Of a stretch of 40,958 bases of DNA, positions 14,550-24,364 are shown piece after piece (the stretch's first letter is position 1; each line of letters opens with the position of its first letter). The DNA lies in assembly GCA_017859335.1 (NCBI GenBank), contig JAFMNH010000008.1, positions 898 to 41,855 of the forward strand, written 5' to 3'. The stretch comes from Rhodothermales bacterium (GTDB taxonomy: Bacteria > Bacteroidota > Rhodothermia > Rhodothermales > UBA10348). A program made the position numbers and the translations under genes. The notes under the pieces were generated by a model that was given only the letters and a program-made list of their open reading frames with translations, did no database searches and was not told the DNA's origin.

Positions 14550-15579
14550 TACCCGCGTGTCTGTTTCCCGCATATTCCCTGCCGAGTGGGCACCGCACGC
14601 CGCATCCTGGTTCACGTGGCCGGCCAACCCGGACACCTGGACGGATGCCCTTGACGCAACGCGCCAGGCCCTTGCCAAGGCCTTCCTGGCCATTGCTGAG
14701 GGCGAAGTTGTCTTGGTCAATGTGGCCTCCGCTGAAGAAGCAGAACAGGTCCACCGTCTTACGGATCATCATCCGGATGTCCGCTGCTTACATCTGCCAT
14801 CGAACGACTGCTGGTGTCGTGATCACGGTCCGACCTTCGTCTTCGAGGCCGGCCGACCACGCGCCGTGACCTGGAATTACAATGCCTGGGGCGGCAAGTA
14901 TCCGCCCTATGACCTGGATGCCAAGCTGGGCGCCCGCATGGCGGAACGGGTTGGTGTCCCCGTGGACACGGCAGAAATTACCTGCGAAGGCGGCGCACTC
15001 GAGACCAACGGCCGGGACATCCTCCTGACAACCGCTTCCTGCATACTGAACCCCAACCGCAACCCGGGGCTCTCCCGCGTGGGGGCCGAGCTGGAATTCA
15101 AGGCGCAGCTGGGACTCGAATGTATCGGATGGTTCGAGGGCGAACTCGACGGCGATGACACCGACGGCCACATCGACAACCTGATCCGTTTCACGGCGGA
15201 GGACCGCATCCTCATGCCGGAATCCCTCGACACTGCCGAGAACCAGGCGGAATTCGGCCGCCTGTCTGCGGAGTGTGGCCGTCCCCTGACCTGGGAAGCC
15301 CTGCCTGAACCGGAGCCATTGCTGCATGAGGGACAGCCGCTTCCATGTTCCCACATGAACTTTTACATCACCAATGCCTGCGTCATCCTGCCGGCGTATG
15401 GTGGCGCCTCGGATGCTCAGGCCGCGCGGGTGCTCAAACGTCACTTCCCGGGCCGGACTATCGTGCCCCTGGACTGCCGTCACATCATTCGCGGCCTCGG
15501 CGCCATCCACTGCCTCAGCCAACAGGTCCCCGCGTGGGACAGAATCCGCCTGCCGGAGGATGATTTCCGGGCTTCGTAA
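14536..15579 (+). CDS. aguA: Agmatine deiminase
   Basis: A 347-residue Porphyromonas-type peptidyl-arginine deiminase family enzyme that hydrolyses agmatine to N-carbamoylputrescine and ammonia. Substrate and guanidinium-binding motifs are present: CWCRDHGPTFVFE near the front, EGGALETNGRDILLTT in the middle, DDTDGHIDN (Asp/His) and the nucleophile Cys326 in GAIHCLSQQ. WFTWPANPDTW near the N terminus is a family hallmark. ATG 14536 overlaps aguB by 14 bp; a GTG at 14557 is a reasonable alternative. It supplies the middle step between SpeA and AguB. The next gene begins 9 bp downstream. Confidence 0.95.
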   Translation: MTRTDTRVSVSRIFPAEWAPHAASWFTWPANPDTWTDALDATRQALAKAFLAIAEGEVVLVNVASAEEAEQVHRLTDHHPDVRCLHLPSNDCWCRDHGPTFVFEAGRPRAVTWNYNAWGGKYPPYDLDAKLGARMAERVGVPVDTAEITCEGGALETNGRDILLTTASCILNPNRNPGLSRVGAELEFKAQLGLECIGWFEGELDGDDTDGHIDNLIRFTAEDRILMPESLDTAENQAEFGRLSAECGRPLTWEALPEPEPLLHEGQPLPCSHMNFYITNACVILPAYGGASDAQAARVLKRHFPGRTIVPLDCRHIIRGLGAIHCLSQQVPAWDRIRLPEDDFRAS

Positions 15580-15588
15580 CTTCCTACT

Positions 15589-16449
15589 ATGGAATCTTTC
15601 ATTGCCTTCTTCCAGGACATCCCCTCGTCGCAGCGCACGCTGATTCTGGCCAGTGGTGTGCTTGCCTTCTGGATCCTGGAAGGCGTCGTCCCCCTCTTCT
15701 CGACCGAGTACCGTCGCTATCGGCATGCACTCTTGAACGCGGTGTTCACGCTGACGACCATGGTCGTCAACTTCTCGTTGGCGTTCCTGATCGTGAAAGC
15801 CGCCGACCTGACCACCACGATGGAATTCGGCGTCATGCACTGGGTACCCGGACCGCTCTTTCTGCAGGTCCTCCTCGGCATCATGGTCCTGGATCTGATC
15901 TCGGCATGGTTCATCCACTGGATCGAGCACAAGGTGGCATGGATGTGGAAATTCCACCTCATCCATCACTCAGACACCCACGTGGACGTGACCACCGCGC
16001 TGCGCCATCATCCGGGCGAGAGTGTCTTCCGTGCCGTCTTCACCATCCTGGCGGTGTTCGTTGCCGGAGCGCCCATCGCTGTAGTATTCATCTACCAGAC
16101 GTTCTCGGCGCTCTTTTCGCAGTTCAACCACGCCAACTTCCGCATACCGCGTGCCCTCGACAAAGCGTTGTCATGGATCATTGTAACGCCGGACATGCAC
16201 AAGGCGCACCACCACTTCCAGCAGCCGCTCACGGACACGAACTACGGCAACATCTTCTCCATCTGGGATCGCTTCTTTGGCACGTTCGCCTACGTACCGG
16301 ATCCACGAAAACTGGTCTACGGAGTCGACACGCACATGGACGAGCGCGAACACGATGACGTCAAGAACTTGATGGCCATCCCGTTCCAGCCCTACCGCAA
16401 GCGCCCCGACCCACCTCCTGCCGAAGAGCAGGACGTGCTGAAAGGCTGA
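15589..16449 (+). CDS. Sterol desaturase/fatty acid hydroxylase family membrane enzyme
   Basis: A 286-residue integral membrane di-iron enzyme family member with about four to five hydrophobic segments. The histidine clusters expected for iron binding are in place: HWIEH (110-114), HLIHH (123-127), RHHP (139-142), NH (180-181) and HKAHHH (204-209). The family hydroxylates or desaturates lipids, sterols, carotenoids or plasmalogen-type ethers; the substrate here cannot be told. It starts 9 bp after aguA on the same strand, so it is probably the last gene of the polyamine operon, which is an unexpected partner. Confidence 0.9.
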   Translation: MESFIAFFQDIPSSQRTLILASGVLAFWILEGVVPLFSTEYRRYRHALLNAVFTLTTMVVNFSLAFLIVKAADLTTTMEFGVMHWVPGPLFLQVLLGIMVLDLISAWFIHWIEHKVAWMWKFHLIHHSDTHVDVTTALRHHPGESVFRAVFTILAVFVAGAPIAVVFIYQTFSALFSQFNHANFRIPRALDKALSWIIVTPDMHKAHHHFQQPLTDTNYGNIFSIWDRFFGTFAYVPDPRKLVYGVDTHMDEREHDDVKNLMAIPFQPYRKRPDPPPAEEQDVLKG

Positions 16450-16451
16450 GC

Positions 16452-16473
16452 GGCGCGGCCTTGAGGCCGCGCC
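16452..16473. terminator. GC hairpin between convergent genes, possible terminator
   Basis: GGCGCGGCC, loop TTGA, GGCCGCGCC: a perfect 9-bp stem 2 bases after the hydroxylase stop. On the plus strand it is followed by AAAACCCC rather than a T-run, so it is not a textbook intrinsic terminator. Confidence 0.5.
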
Positions 16474-16482
16474 AAAACCCCT

Positions 16483-18315
16483 CTAGTACGTGGTATTCCG
16501 GAAGAACATGATGCCGCCGGAGATGCCACCTATGAAGAGGTCCAGATCGCCGTCGCCATCAATGTCCGCAAACTCGGGACTGGCAATGGCCTGAGTGTCG
16601 ATGTCCAGCGTGCCGCGCTCCTCGAACTGGAAGGCTTCGGGCGTACCGACATTCTCCCAGAGGAATAGACCGTCGAGTTCGCTGCCCACGATCATGTCCT
16701 GGTCGCCATCGCCGTCCATGTCGGCAAAGGTCGGGAAGCTGCGACGACCGATGTCGATGTCCAGCCACGTGTCGGATACCAATTCGAATGCGGGCTCCTG
16801 CGGCGTGCCGTTGTTCACCCAGTAGTTGAGGCTTCCGGAGGCTTCTCCCGCCACCAGATCGTAATCACCGTCGTTGTCCAGATCCACAAGCGCCGGTGCG
16901 GCGTTCTGTCCGCGCGTCAGCGCGCGATAGACATCGGCTACCTCCGTAAAAGCATAATCGGCGGCTGAGCCATCGTTGCGCCAGAATGCTATCTCCTTGT
17001 TCCACTTCCCGATCAGGAAGTCCAGGTCGCCGTCGGCGTCTATATCGGCAATCGCAGGATTCTGGTGATAGGTGCTAATCAGATCCAGCGTCTCCTTGTA
17101 CTCGAATGCAGGGGCCGTAGCGGTACCGGTGTTCTCGAAGACAAACATGAGGGACGTCTTCTGATTCGTGGGCTCGATCTTGTTACCCACAATCATGTCC
17201 AGATCCCCGTCATTGTCCATGTCCCACAGTTTGACGATGCTCTCGCTGCCGACATCCAGGTCGTACAGATACCGGGTCGTCTCCGCTTCAAAGTTGCCGT
17301 CGGCATCCTGACGCATCAGGTAGAAGTTGTCGCGCGTCGTGGAGTTGGCATTGAAGGCCCCACCGAGCACACCGAACACCATGTCCAGATCGTCATCGGC
17401 GTCCACATCCAGCAGGACCGGCGCATTATAGCCGCTCGTCTCGACCGGGTCATTCAAAGGCCAATTGACCGGCTCGGAGCGCAGCGAAGGCGATGCGCAC
17501 GATCCCAGGTTGCGGACCAGCAGGAGGCCAGCCTCGAAGAAGTCGCCCCAGAAAAGGTCCAAATCCCCATCCAGATCGACGTCGGCAAAGTTCATCGTGT
17601 TGGCGCCATGCAGGGATACATTCTCGCCCACGATTTCGATGTCCTCCCAGCGATCTGTCACAAAGCGGAAACGGGGTACACCATTCTCGTCATCCCCCAC
17701 CGATTCGTAGCGGGTGATGGTGCCTGTCACACGGCCGATAAACAGGTCCAACAGTCCGTCGCAGTCAATATCTACGATATGCGGGATGTTCTGGCGATCG
17801 GCGAAAATGGGCGTACCCGTGGCGTCCATGAGGGTATCCACGGCCACTACGAAGTTCGGCTCCTCGAGAGTGCCGTCGTTACGGTAGTAGCGGATGTACG
17901 AAAAACGCTCCTCCGTCAGGATGTCCATGTCGCCATCCTGGTCCAGGTCCACGATGCGATACCACTCGCCCGTGTCCAACCCTTTCCATGCGCTTGAGCG
18001 CCAGGTGTAGCGCGGCGCGGCAGCGGATCCGGTGTTCTCGAGATGGATGATCCGGCCGGACTCCTCCTGCACGAACATGTCCTGATCCCCGTCATTGTCC
18101 ATGTCGGCAAACTGCGGACGCGGCACGTTGAATCCACCCTGGAAGGGCAGTTGATAGGCCTGTCCGAGACTATCCACGATGGCAAACGGCTCCACTTCGC
18201 GTACGAAGGTCGGACCGGATGTGGCATCCGCGGCGTCCAACGACCCGGTGGAAGCACAACCCGTGATGAGGGCACCGCCCCAGACAAAAAGAGCGATCAG
18301 GACTGCATTGCGCAT
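16483..18315 (-). CDS. Exported lipoprotein with ten FG-GAP/VCBS-type repeats
   Basis: A 610-residue secreted protein. The N terminus is a lipoprotein signal with lipobox LITGC (Cys about 20). The remainder contains ten calcium-binding-like loops of the form (F/I/L)xDxDxDGDxD, such as FADMDNDGDQDMFV, IVDLDQDGDMDILT and FADIDGDGDLDLFIG, spaced about 55-60 residues, with ENTGT/RNDG strands between them. This predicts one or two integrin-like beta-propellers held at the cell surface. It has no enzymatic motif. It follows a second propeller lipoprotein gene (18366-19442) by 50 bp on the same strand and may be cotranscribed. Binding partner unknown; adhesion or polymer recognition is a guess from the fold. 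Confidence 0.85.
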   Translation of the reverse strand: MRNAVLIALFVWGGALITGCASTGSLDAADATSGPTFVREVEPFAIVDSLGQAYQLPFQGGFNVPRPQFADMDNDGDQDMFVQEESGRIIHLENTGSAAAPRYTWRSSAWKGLDTGEWYRIVDLDQDGDMDILTEERFSYIRYYRNDGTLEEPNFVVAVDTLMDATGTPIFADRQNIPHIVDIDCDGLLDLFIGRVTGTITRYESVGDDENGVPRFRFVTDRWEDIEIVGENVSLHGANTMNFADVDLDGDLDLFWGDFFEAGLLLVRNLGSCASPSLRSEPVNWPLNDPVETSGYNAPVLLDVDADDDLDMVFGVLGGAFNANSTTRDNFYLMRQDADGNFEAETTRYLYDLDVGSESIVKLWDMDNDGDLDMIVGNKIEPTNQKTSLMFVFENTGTATAPAFEYKETLDLISTYHQNPAIADIDADGDLDFLIGKWNKEIAFWRNDGSAADYAFTEVADVYRALTRGQNAAPALVDLDNDGDYDLVAGEASGSLNYWVNNGTPQEPAFELVSDTWLDIDIGRRSFPTFADMDGDGDQDMIVGSELDGLFLWENVGTPEAFQFEERGTLDIDTQAIASPEFADIDGDGDLDLFIGGISGGIMFFRNTTY

Positions 18316-18365
18316 GTTTAAAGGTAGGATTCGCTGATAATAGGAGGTGAACCGGAGAAGGTGAC

Positions 18366-19442
18366 TTACTGCCAGGTCGGACGGCTGCCGGCACCTGAAG
18401 GCAATACGCCCACTTCGATCACTTTCACGATCTCGGCCGATTCGGTGTCAATGATGACAACGGTGCCGGGATGGCTACCATCCTCAGCGGTATAGGCCAT
18501 ATTGCCGTTCTGGTTGCTGACGTAGAGGTAGCGTCCATCCTCGGACAGCGCCGTACCGTGGGGCTGGGCCAGGCCATTGCCCTCGATGACGACCTCCACT
18601 TCCATGGTTTCCATGTTCAGGATGGTCACCTTGTCAGCCATCTTGTTGGCAAAGTAGGCGCGCGTTCCTTCTCGGTTAAATACCGGGTGCCACGGAGCGG
18701 CATCCACGTCGATGATCTTCTCGATCGGTATGCCGGCCTGGTCCTCTGAATCGAAGAAGAAGAACTTGGCCGTAAGCTGGCCACCGGCTACCATCGTCTT
18801 GCCATCCGGTGCAATCTGCAGGTCGACCAGCGTGTGCGTCGGGCCGTCGAGGTCCTTGAATTCGGTATCGCCTGTCTCGATATCGATGATGGTCATGCGA
18901 TTCTCTGCCAGGGACGCTGAATACACGAACTTGCCGTTCGGGGCGACGGCCAGGGCATGAGGGCGCGGAATGAAGACCTCTAGTTCCTCCACTTCCATGG
19001 TGTTGGTGTCGATCTGCCCGATGCGCTGCGGCGGGTTCACCGCCGCCATGGAACGTCCCACGTACAGGTAGTCGGATGATGGATCCAGTTCGAGGAGGCC
19101 CGGCACTTCGAATTCAGCCTGTCCGACCAGCTCATTGTCGCGGGTGAACTTGAGGACGCGGCCGGCAGAAATGAGCGACACGTACCAATGGTCACCGCCC
19201 GGCTCTACGGCAATATGGTGCGGCTTGGCACCTTCATCAAATCCGAGCTCTTTCAGGTCGATGACCTCGGAAACGGTGTTGGTAGCCACATCGATGACAT
19301 TGATCGTTGCCTCCCCCTGGTTCGTGATGTAGACGAACTCACGATCGTCGGAGGACGACATGCTCGTTCCGGACGAGCTGGCACATGCAGAAAGCAGCAG
19401 GGATGGGATGACGAGCATCACCACTAGAGCAAAACGATTCAC
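18366..19442 (-). CDS. YncE/YVTN-type beta-propeller lipoprotein
   Basis: A 358-residue exported protein. With the GTG at 19442 as start it opens VNRFALVVMLVIPSLLLSAC, a good lipoprotein signal with lipobox LLSAC; an internal ATG (19418) would lose the positive N region, and upstream codons look non-coding. The mature part has repeated strands such as REFVYITNQGEATINVIDVATN, GKFVYSASLAENRMTIIDIETG, and RYLYVSNQNGNMAYT, the YVTN/YncE seven-bladed propeller pattern. No heme or quinone ligand motif is obvious. Function within the family is mostly unknown. It precedes the FG-GAP lipoprotein gene by 50 bp, so the two propeller proteins may work together. Confidence 0.82.
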   Translation of the reverse strand: MNRFALVVMLVIPSLLLSACASSSGTSMSSSDDREFVYITNQGEATINVIDVATNTVSEVIDLKELGFDEGAKPHHIAVEPGGDHWYVSLISAGRVLKFTRDNELVGQAEFEVPGLLELDPSSDYLYVGRSMAAVNPPQRIGQIDTNTMEVEELEVFIPRPHALAVAPNGKFVYSASLAENRMTIIDIETGDTEFKDLDGPTHTLVDLQIAPDGKTMVAGGQLTAKFFFFDSEDQAGIPIEKIIDVDAAPWHPVFNREGTRAYFANKMADKVTILNMETMEVEVVIEGNGLAQPHGTALSEDGRYLYVSNQNGNMAYTAEDGSHPGTVVIIDTESAEIVKVIEVGVLPSGAGSRPTWQ

Positions 19443-19625
19443 GGGCTTGATGGGGTTTCGTGGCAGGATGGCGGAGAGGTCCCGTGCTGAATACCGGGCG
19501 CACAGGCAATATCGGAAAGGCTGATGGACGAAATCATGCTCATAAAGTTCAGAAACTATCGCCGTAAGCGGCAAACCGCTGGTCATGTCTCCCGTTCCAC
19601 TGAAGGCAGCCGATAACCCCGTGAA

Positions 19626-19660
19626 ACTCACGTGATTACCCTGTCTGCATGATCGTGAGT
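19626..19660. promoter_or_regulatory. Inverted repeat in the propeller/tdh divergent region
   Basis: ACTCACG (19626-19632) and CGTGAGT (19654-19660) form a perfect 7-bp inverted repeat with a 21-bp spacer, 58 bases before the tdh start. It could be an operator; nothing else is seen in the 275-bp region. Confidence 0.25.
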
Positions 19661-19717
19661 AGTTCGCCGGAAGCGCTTCCCCGTTTATCTTGACGATTCC
19701 TAACCTCCCCTCATGCC

Positions 19718-20698
19718 ATGATTCTCATTACAGGTGCTTCAGGCCAGATCGGCGTCGATCTGGCAGACGAACTCGTTCGGCGCCACGGTCCGGACACGGT
19801 TTTGGTTACCGACCTCCGGATGCCGGAAAAGCAGCGTCCGGGACGGATCTACGACGTGCTCGACGTGACCTACATGGAATCGGTCGAGAAAATCATCCAG
19901 AGCCGTGATATATCAGTAATATATCACCTCGCCGGCATCCTCTCGGCCACGGGGGAACGCCATCCCGAGCTGGCCTGGAATGTCAACGTCAACGGCGTGC
20001 GCAACGTGCTTGAGGCCGCCCGTCGCTTCGGCTGCCGGGTGTTCTGGCCCAGTTCGATTGCCGTCTTCGGGCCTACCACACCAAAAGTCGATACACCGCA
20101 GGCCACGGTCACCGAGCCCGGCACGATGTATGGCGCCACGAAAGTCACCGGAGAACTGCTGTGCAAGTTCCACGCCACGCACCATGACCTGGATGTCCGG
20201 TCCGTCCGCTTCCCGGGCATCATTTCGCACTCGGCCCCTCCCGGCGGCGGTACGACCGACTGGGCCGTGGACATGTTCTTCCAGGCAGTACGTCACGGTC
20301 ACTACACGTGCTTCGTGACCGAGGACACCCGTCTCCCCATGATGTACATGCCGGACGCCGTCAAGTCCGTCCTGGACCTGATGGACGCCGATGCCGATCG
20401 GATTACCATCCGCACGAGCTACAACCTGACCGCCTTCTCCTTCTCCGCCGGCGAACTGGCCGACGCCATCCGGAAATACATCCCGGACTTCACGTGCGAC
20501 TATGCCCCGGACTTCCGCCAGGACATTGCCGATTCCTGGCCGCAATCCATCGACGACAGCTGTGCCCGCGAAGATTGGGCGTGGCAGCCCGAGTATGAGC
20601 TGGATGCCATGGTGCAGGACATGCTCCATCACGTCCGTATCATGATCGAGAAGGAACAGGCCGAAGCAGCCGTCGACACGGGCCACGACGACGCGTGA
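19718..20698 (+). CDS. tdh: L-threonine 3-dehydrogenase, SDR type
   Basis: A 326-residue extended short-chain dehydrogenase that oxidises threonine to 2-amino-3-ketobutyrate with NAD+. The Rossmann motif GASGQIG is at residues 6-12, and the catalytic Ser (112/113 in WPSSIAVFG), Tyr138 and Lys142 (MYGATK) are present. The stretch from [13 protein letters not shown] to the RFPGIISH segment is typical of the epimerase-like threonine dehydrogenases found in Bacteroidota and animals, rather than the zinc-dependent type. kbl follows 55 bp downstream, which makes the substrate assignment firm. Start at the ATG immediately before the first beta strand. Confidence 0.92.
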   Translation: MILITGASGQIGVDLADELVRRHGPDTVLVTDLRMPEKQRPGRIYDVLDVTYMESVEKIIQSRDISVIYHLAGILSATGERHPELAWNVNVNGVRNVLEAARRFGCRVFWPSSIAVFGPTTPKVDTPQATVTEPGTMYGATKVTGELLCKFHATHHDLDVRSVRFPGIISHSAPPGGGTTDWAVDMFFQAVRHGHYTCFVTEDTRLPMMYMPDAVKSVLDLMDADADRITIRTSYNLTAFSFSAGELADAIRKYIPDFTCDYAPDFRQDIADSWPQSIDDSCAREDWAWQPEYELDAMVQDMLHHVRIMIEKEQAEAAVDTGHDDA

Positions 20699-20753
20699 CC
20701 CGCCCGACACGGAACGCCCCCGACTATCATCACCCCAGAGAGGAACGCAACCC

Positions 20754-21944
20754 ATGTTTGACGCAGCCCGAGATCAGCTCCAGAACACCCTCGACGAGAT
20801 CCGCGAAGCCGGTCTGTACAAGGACGAGCGGATTATCACCTCACAACAGTCGGCCGAGATTGCAGTCTCGACAGGTGACCATGTGGTCAACTTCTGCGCC
20901 AACAACTACCTCGGTCTGGCCAACCACCCGGACCTGATCGAGGCGGCGAAGGAAGGCGTGGACAAATACGGCTTCGGTCTGGCCTCCGTGCGCTTCATCT
21001 GCGGCACGCAGGATGTGCACAAGGAGCTGGAGCGCCGCATTGCCGACTTCTTGGGCACCGAGGACACCATCCTCTACGCCGCCTGCTTCGATGCCAATGG
21101 CGGCCTGTTCGAGACGCTACTGGACAAGGAGTGCGCGGTCATTTCGGATGAACTGAACCACGCCTCCATCATTGACGGCATCCGGCTTTCGAAGGCGGCC
21201 CGCTTCCGCTACACGCACAACGACATGGCGGACCTCGAGCGTTGCCTGAAGGAGTCCGAGGATGCGAAGCGGCGGGTCATTGCCACGGACGGCGTATTCT
21301 CGATGGACGGCAACATCGCACAACTAGACAAGATCTGCGATCTGGCCGAGCAGTACGACGCCATGGTCATGGTCGACGAGTGCCACGCCACCGGATTCTT
21401 CGGCGAGACCGGCCGCGGCTCGATCGAATACCGCAATGTCATGGGCCGCGTGGACATTATCACGTCCACGCTTGGAAAAGCACTGGGTGGTGCGATGGGT
21501 GGCTTCACGACAGGCCGCAAGGAGATCATTGAGCTCCTGCGCCAGCGCTCCCGCCCCTACCTCTTCTCGAACTCCCTGGCACCCGTCATCGCGCACACCT
21601 CGTTAAAGGTGCTGGACATGCTCGAAGGCTCCACGGCGCTGCGCGACCGATTGGAGGAAAACACGGTTCGCTTCCGCACGAGGATGACCGAAGCGGGCTT
21701 CGACATCAAGCCGGGCGTGCACCCCATCGTGCCCATCATGCTCTACGAGGCGCGCCTGGCCCGGGACATGGCCGCCGACCTCCTGGCCGAGGGGATCTAC
21801 GTCATCGGCTTCTCCTACCCCGTCGTTCCGCAGGGCCAGGCGCGCATCCGCGTCCAGCTCTCCGCCGCGCACACAACCGAGCAGATCGACCGCTGTGTGG
21901 ACGCCTTCGTCCGTGTCGGTAAGAAGCACGGCGTACTGTCCTGA
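20754..21944 (+). CDS. kbl: Glycine C-acetyltransferase (2-amino-3-ketobutyrate CoA ligase)
   Basis: A 396-residue PLP enzyme of the alpha-oxoamine synthase group that cleaves 2-amino-3-ketobutyrate with CoA to glycine and acetyl-CoA. The PLP lysine is Lys242 in [20 protein letters not shown] (207-217) holds the Asp and His that contact the cofactor, and [12 protein letters not shown] (48-59) and [12 protein letters not shown] are diagnostic. AGAGAGGAA sits a short distance before ATG 20754. With tdh it completes threonine catabolism to glycine; the first enzyme's product is unstable, so the pairing makes sense. A strong hairpin terminator follows. Confidence 0.96.
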   Translation: MFDAARDQLQNTLDEIREAGLYKDERIITSQQSAEIAVSTGDHVVNFCANNYLGLANHPDLIEAAKEGVDKYGFGLASVRFICGTQDVHKELERRIADFLGTEDTILYAACFDANGGLFETLLDKECAVISDELNHASIIDGIRLSKAARFRYTHNDMADLERCLKESEDAKRRVIATDGVFSMDGNIAQLDKICDLAEQYDAMVMVDECHATGFFGETGRGSIEYRNVMGRVDIITSTLGKALGGAMGGFTTGRKEIIELLRQRSRPYLFSNSLAPVIAHTSLKVLDMLEGSTALRDRLEENTVRFRTRMTEAGFDIKPGVHPIVPIMLYEARLARDMAADLLAEGIYVIGFSYPVVPQGQARIRVQLSAAHTTEQIDRCVDAFVRVGKKHGVLS

Positions 21945-21969
21945 CACCCTCGAAGAGGTCATGATTTGA

Positions 21970-22017
21970 AAAGGGCGGGGCGACGATCGATGATCTTCGA
22001 TAGTCGCCCCGCCCTTT
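21970..22017. terminator. Strong bidirectional terminator after kbl
   Basis: AAAGGGCGGGGCGAC (21970-21984) pairs perfectly over 15 bp with GTCGCCCCGCCCTTT (22003-22017). It lies between the convergent kbl (ends 21944) and the T9SS-sorted protein gene (ends 22070), with short A/T tails on both sides. Confidence 0.88.
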
Positions 22018-22069
22018 CCGTGTCCAATGGGTCCGCAAAACCGGTTGCGGACAACCATTCCCCCGTCGC

Positions 22070-24364
22070 CTACTTCATCAGCACCAACATTCGGGATGTC
22101 GCGGAGGCGCCCACTTTCATGCGGTACAGATAGACGCCAGAGGGTACTGGGACACCAGCGTCATTGGTTGCATCCCAAACCACCTGGTGCGTACCGGAAG
22201 GCACCATGCCATCGACCAGTGTCTTGACAATCTGACCGAGTACGTTATACACCGTGATGGACGCGTACGAAGATGCCGCCACACTATACTGGATCGTTGT
22301 CTGTGGATTGAAGGGGTTGGGGTAGTTCTGCCCGAGCTCGTAGGCCACCGGAAGATCTTCCACGGCCTCGGTGTTCACGCCGAAGCGCGCCGACGTAGTG
22401 AAGCGTCCCCGATCAGAATAGGCCGATACCGAAGATCCATCAACAGTCCGCGCACGCACCTGCCAGGTGTAGGCGCCCTCCTCGAGCGACACGACCTGTA
22501 CGAAGGGGGTGGCCAGATCGGTAACCTCCGTGTAGGCCCCTCCTTCTGCGGCATAGCGCACATCATAGATCACGTCAGAGGTCGAAGTAGACGGCACAAT
22601 CCACGACAGCGTCGGCGAAGAGGTGCTCACCCCGATGCCATTTGTTGGCCCGCCAATTCTCGGCATGGGAGCACTTGCTCCCGCATCGACAGCAAACGAT
22701 GCGGCATCAGACCAGCCTCCAAACGTACTGCCTCCGTCGTTTGAAACGGCTACCTGCCACCAGTAGGATCCACCGGCTTCAAGATCTGAAATCAGGACAT
22801 GGCTGCTGCCTGATTCGGTTTCCTGCGTGGCTCCTGCCGGAAATGTCTCGTCCAGGCTGTATCGGACCTTGAACCGATCTGCAGCACCCACGGCCCCGGT
22901 AACATACCAGGAGAAGTTGATGGAGGTATCGTAAACGAGCAGATCATCGGCGGGATATGTCGGAACCGCAGTCAGTGTCGTCAGGCCACCGTATACGGTG
23001 AAGGTTCCTTGCGACGCCACGTTGTTCCAATCAGAAGGCGGTCCCGCCGCATACGTAGCTCGGACGCGCCACGAAACCACATCTCCCAATTCAAGCGGGC
23101 CAATGGTCACCTGACTGGCAACCAGTCCGGATTGCTCCGAGCAGCCCGGATCACCGAAAGCATCCGGAGCTACACACACTTCAACGTCGTAGCCTGTAAG
23201 GTCTACGCTGGAACCCTCGACGTACCAGTGAAGCGAGGGGCTCGTCTGGTAGACAATGGCATTGCCGACGGGCCACGAAGCCACTGGCGCACTCAAAACA
23301 CCACCGCCAGCCACAGAGAAGTGGGCAACAGGCGAATCAAAATCACCATTCGGCCCGCTGGAGCGAACGCACCAGTCATAGGTTGCGCCTGGCTCGAGAC
23401 CGGAAACATCCACATGGGTAATCCCGGTGGATGACGCGCTGTCCGTGTCACCGTCTGCTCGGATGACAGCACAATCAGCAGGCGCTCCAGCGTCACGCTT
23501 CAGGTAAAAAGCTTCAAAATCGACACCGTTGTTGTCGACCCCGGTATACCAGTGCAATTCAGGGCTTGTCGTGTAAATATCGAGACCGTCGACGGGGTAG
23601 GAAGGCGTTGCGGCGTTGGCCATGCCTGGTCCGGCCGTGGTGAAAGAGGCAACCTCGGAGTCGAAATCGCCATTCAACCCGCTCGACTGGACGCACCAGT
23701 CGTACGTCGATCCGGGATCAACTTCGGCATCGACATGCGTAACGCCCAATACTGACGAGAGGGATACGGCATCGTCGTCTGTACGTATGCTTTCACAGTC
23801 AGCCGGAGCGCCCGCATCACGACCGAGTAGGTACGCCGTAAAAGCAATGCCTGTGTTGTTCTGCTCGGTAAACCAATGCAGCTCAGGGGTGGTCGTAAAG
23901 ATTTCCAGATCCCCCACGGGGTAACTTGGAGTCGCAGCAACGGCGAGTCCATTGCCGTCCGTCGTGAATACCGCCCAGTCAGACCAGTCTGATTGCAGCC
24001 CATCCTCGGAAGCGCGGACGCGCCACTGGTATGTCTCACCAGGCAACAGCGAGGGATCACATTCCGAGGTCACTTGCTGGGTACCCGTGATCCCGCTTGG
24101 CCACTCCGGCTGGTTGCACACGGCCTCGTTTGAGGCCGCAATTTCGATTTGCACCTCGAACGTCATGTTGTCAATTGGAGCGCCTACCCACCAATTCAGC
24201 TCCGGCACGTTGGTTGGCACGATCAAGCTGTCGGCCGGATACGAGGGGGTCGGAGTCAAGGGATTTTCCTGGGAGAACGCGTCGATTGCCGACCACTGAA
24301 CGAGACAAACCAGCGCAAGGCCTGTCAGCAAACTGAACGTGTATGGTCGTTGGATGCGGATCAT
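22070..24364 (-). CDS. Secreted multi-domain fibronectin-like protein with T9SS sorting domain
   Basis: A 764-residue outer-surface or extracellular protein. A Sec signal occupies about residues 5-31 (SLLTGLALVCLVQW). Six fibronectin-III-like repeats of about 100-110 residues begin near 38, 143, 252, 357, 466 and 566, each opening with a P(S/T)YPxxxLxI...PELxW-type strand pair and closing with YxWxVRA/S. Repeats two and three are near duplicates (RDAGAPADC, GSTYDWCVQSSG and GATYDWCVRSSG). The C terminus from about 675 is a type IX secretion type-A sorting domain: YELGQNYPNPFNP, then VYNVLGQIVKTLVDG and GVYLYRMKVG. ATG 24364 was chosen because it opens the signal peptide; the longer frame to 24532 adds sequence before it. 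No catalytic domain is seen. Role unknown, perhaps adhesion or a structural surface protein. Confidence 0.88.
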   Translation of the reverse strand: MIRIQRPYTFSLLTGLALVCLVQWSAIDAFSQENPLTPTPSYPADSLIVPTNVPELNWWVGAPIDNMTFEVQIEIAASNEAVCNQPEWPSGITGTQQVTSECDPSLLPGETYQWRVRASEDGLQSDWSDWAVFTTDGNGLAVAATPSYPVGDLEIFTTTPELHWFTEQNNTGIAFTAYLLGRDAGAPADCESIRTDDDAVSLSSVLGVTHVDAEVDPGSTYDWCVQSSGLNGDFDSEVASFTTAGPGMANAATPSYPVDGLDIYTTSPELHWYTGVDNNGVDFEAFYLKRDAGAPADCAVIRADGDTDSASSTGITHVDVSGLEPGATYDWCVRSSGPNGDFDSPVAHFSVAGGGVLSAPVASWPVGNAIVYQTSPSLHWYVEGSSVDLTGYDVEVCVAPDAFGDPGCSEQSGLVASQVTIGPLELGDVVSWRVRATYAAGPPSDWNNVASQGTFTVYGGLTTLTAVPTYPADDLLVYDTSINFSWYVTGAVGAADRFKVRYSLDETFPAGATQETESGSSHVLISDLEAGGSYWWQVAVSNDGGSTFGGWSDAASFAVDAGASAPMPRIGGPTNGIGVSTSSPTLSWIVPSTSTSDVIYDVRYAAEGGAYTEVTDLATPFVQVVSLEEGAYTWQVRARTVDGSSVSAYSDRGRFTTSARFGVNTEAVEDLPVAYELGQNYPNPFNPQTTIQYSVAASSYASITVYNVLGQIVKTLVDGMVPSGTHQVVWDATNDAGVPVPSGVYLYRMKVGASATSRMLVLMK

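Noticed and set aside
14788-15969. Long minus-strand frame opposite aguA and the hydroxylase
   Set aside because: It crosses two well-supported plus-strand genes and has no domain.
17065-17997. Plus-strand frame opposite the FG-GAP lipoprotein
   Set aside because: Apparent Val/Asp/His repeats are the complement of the FG-GAP repeat codons.
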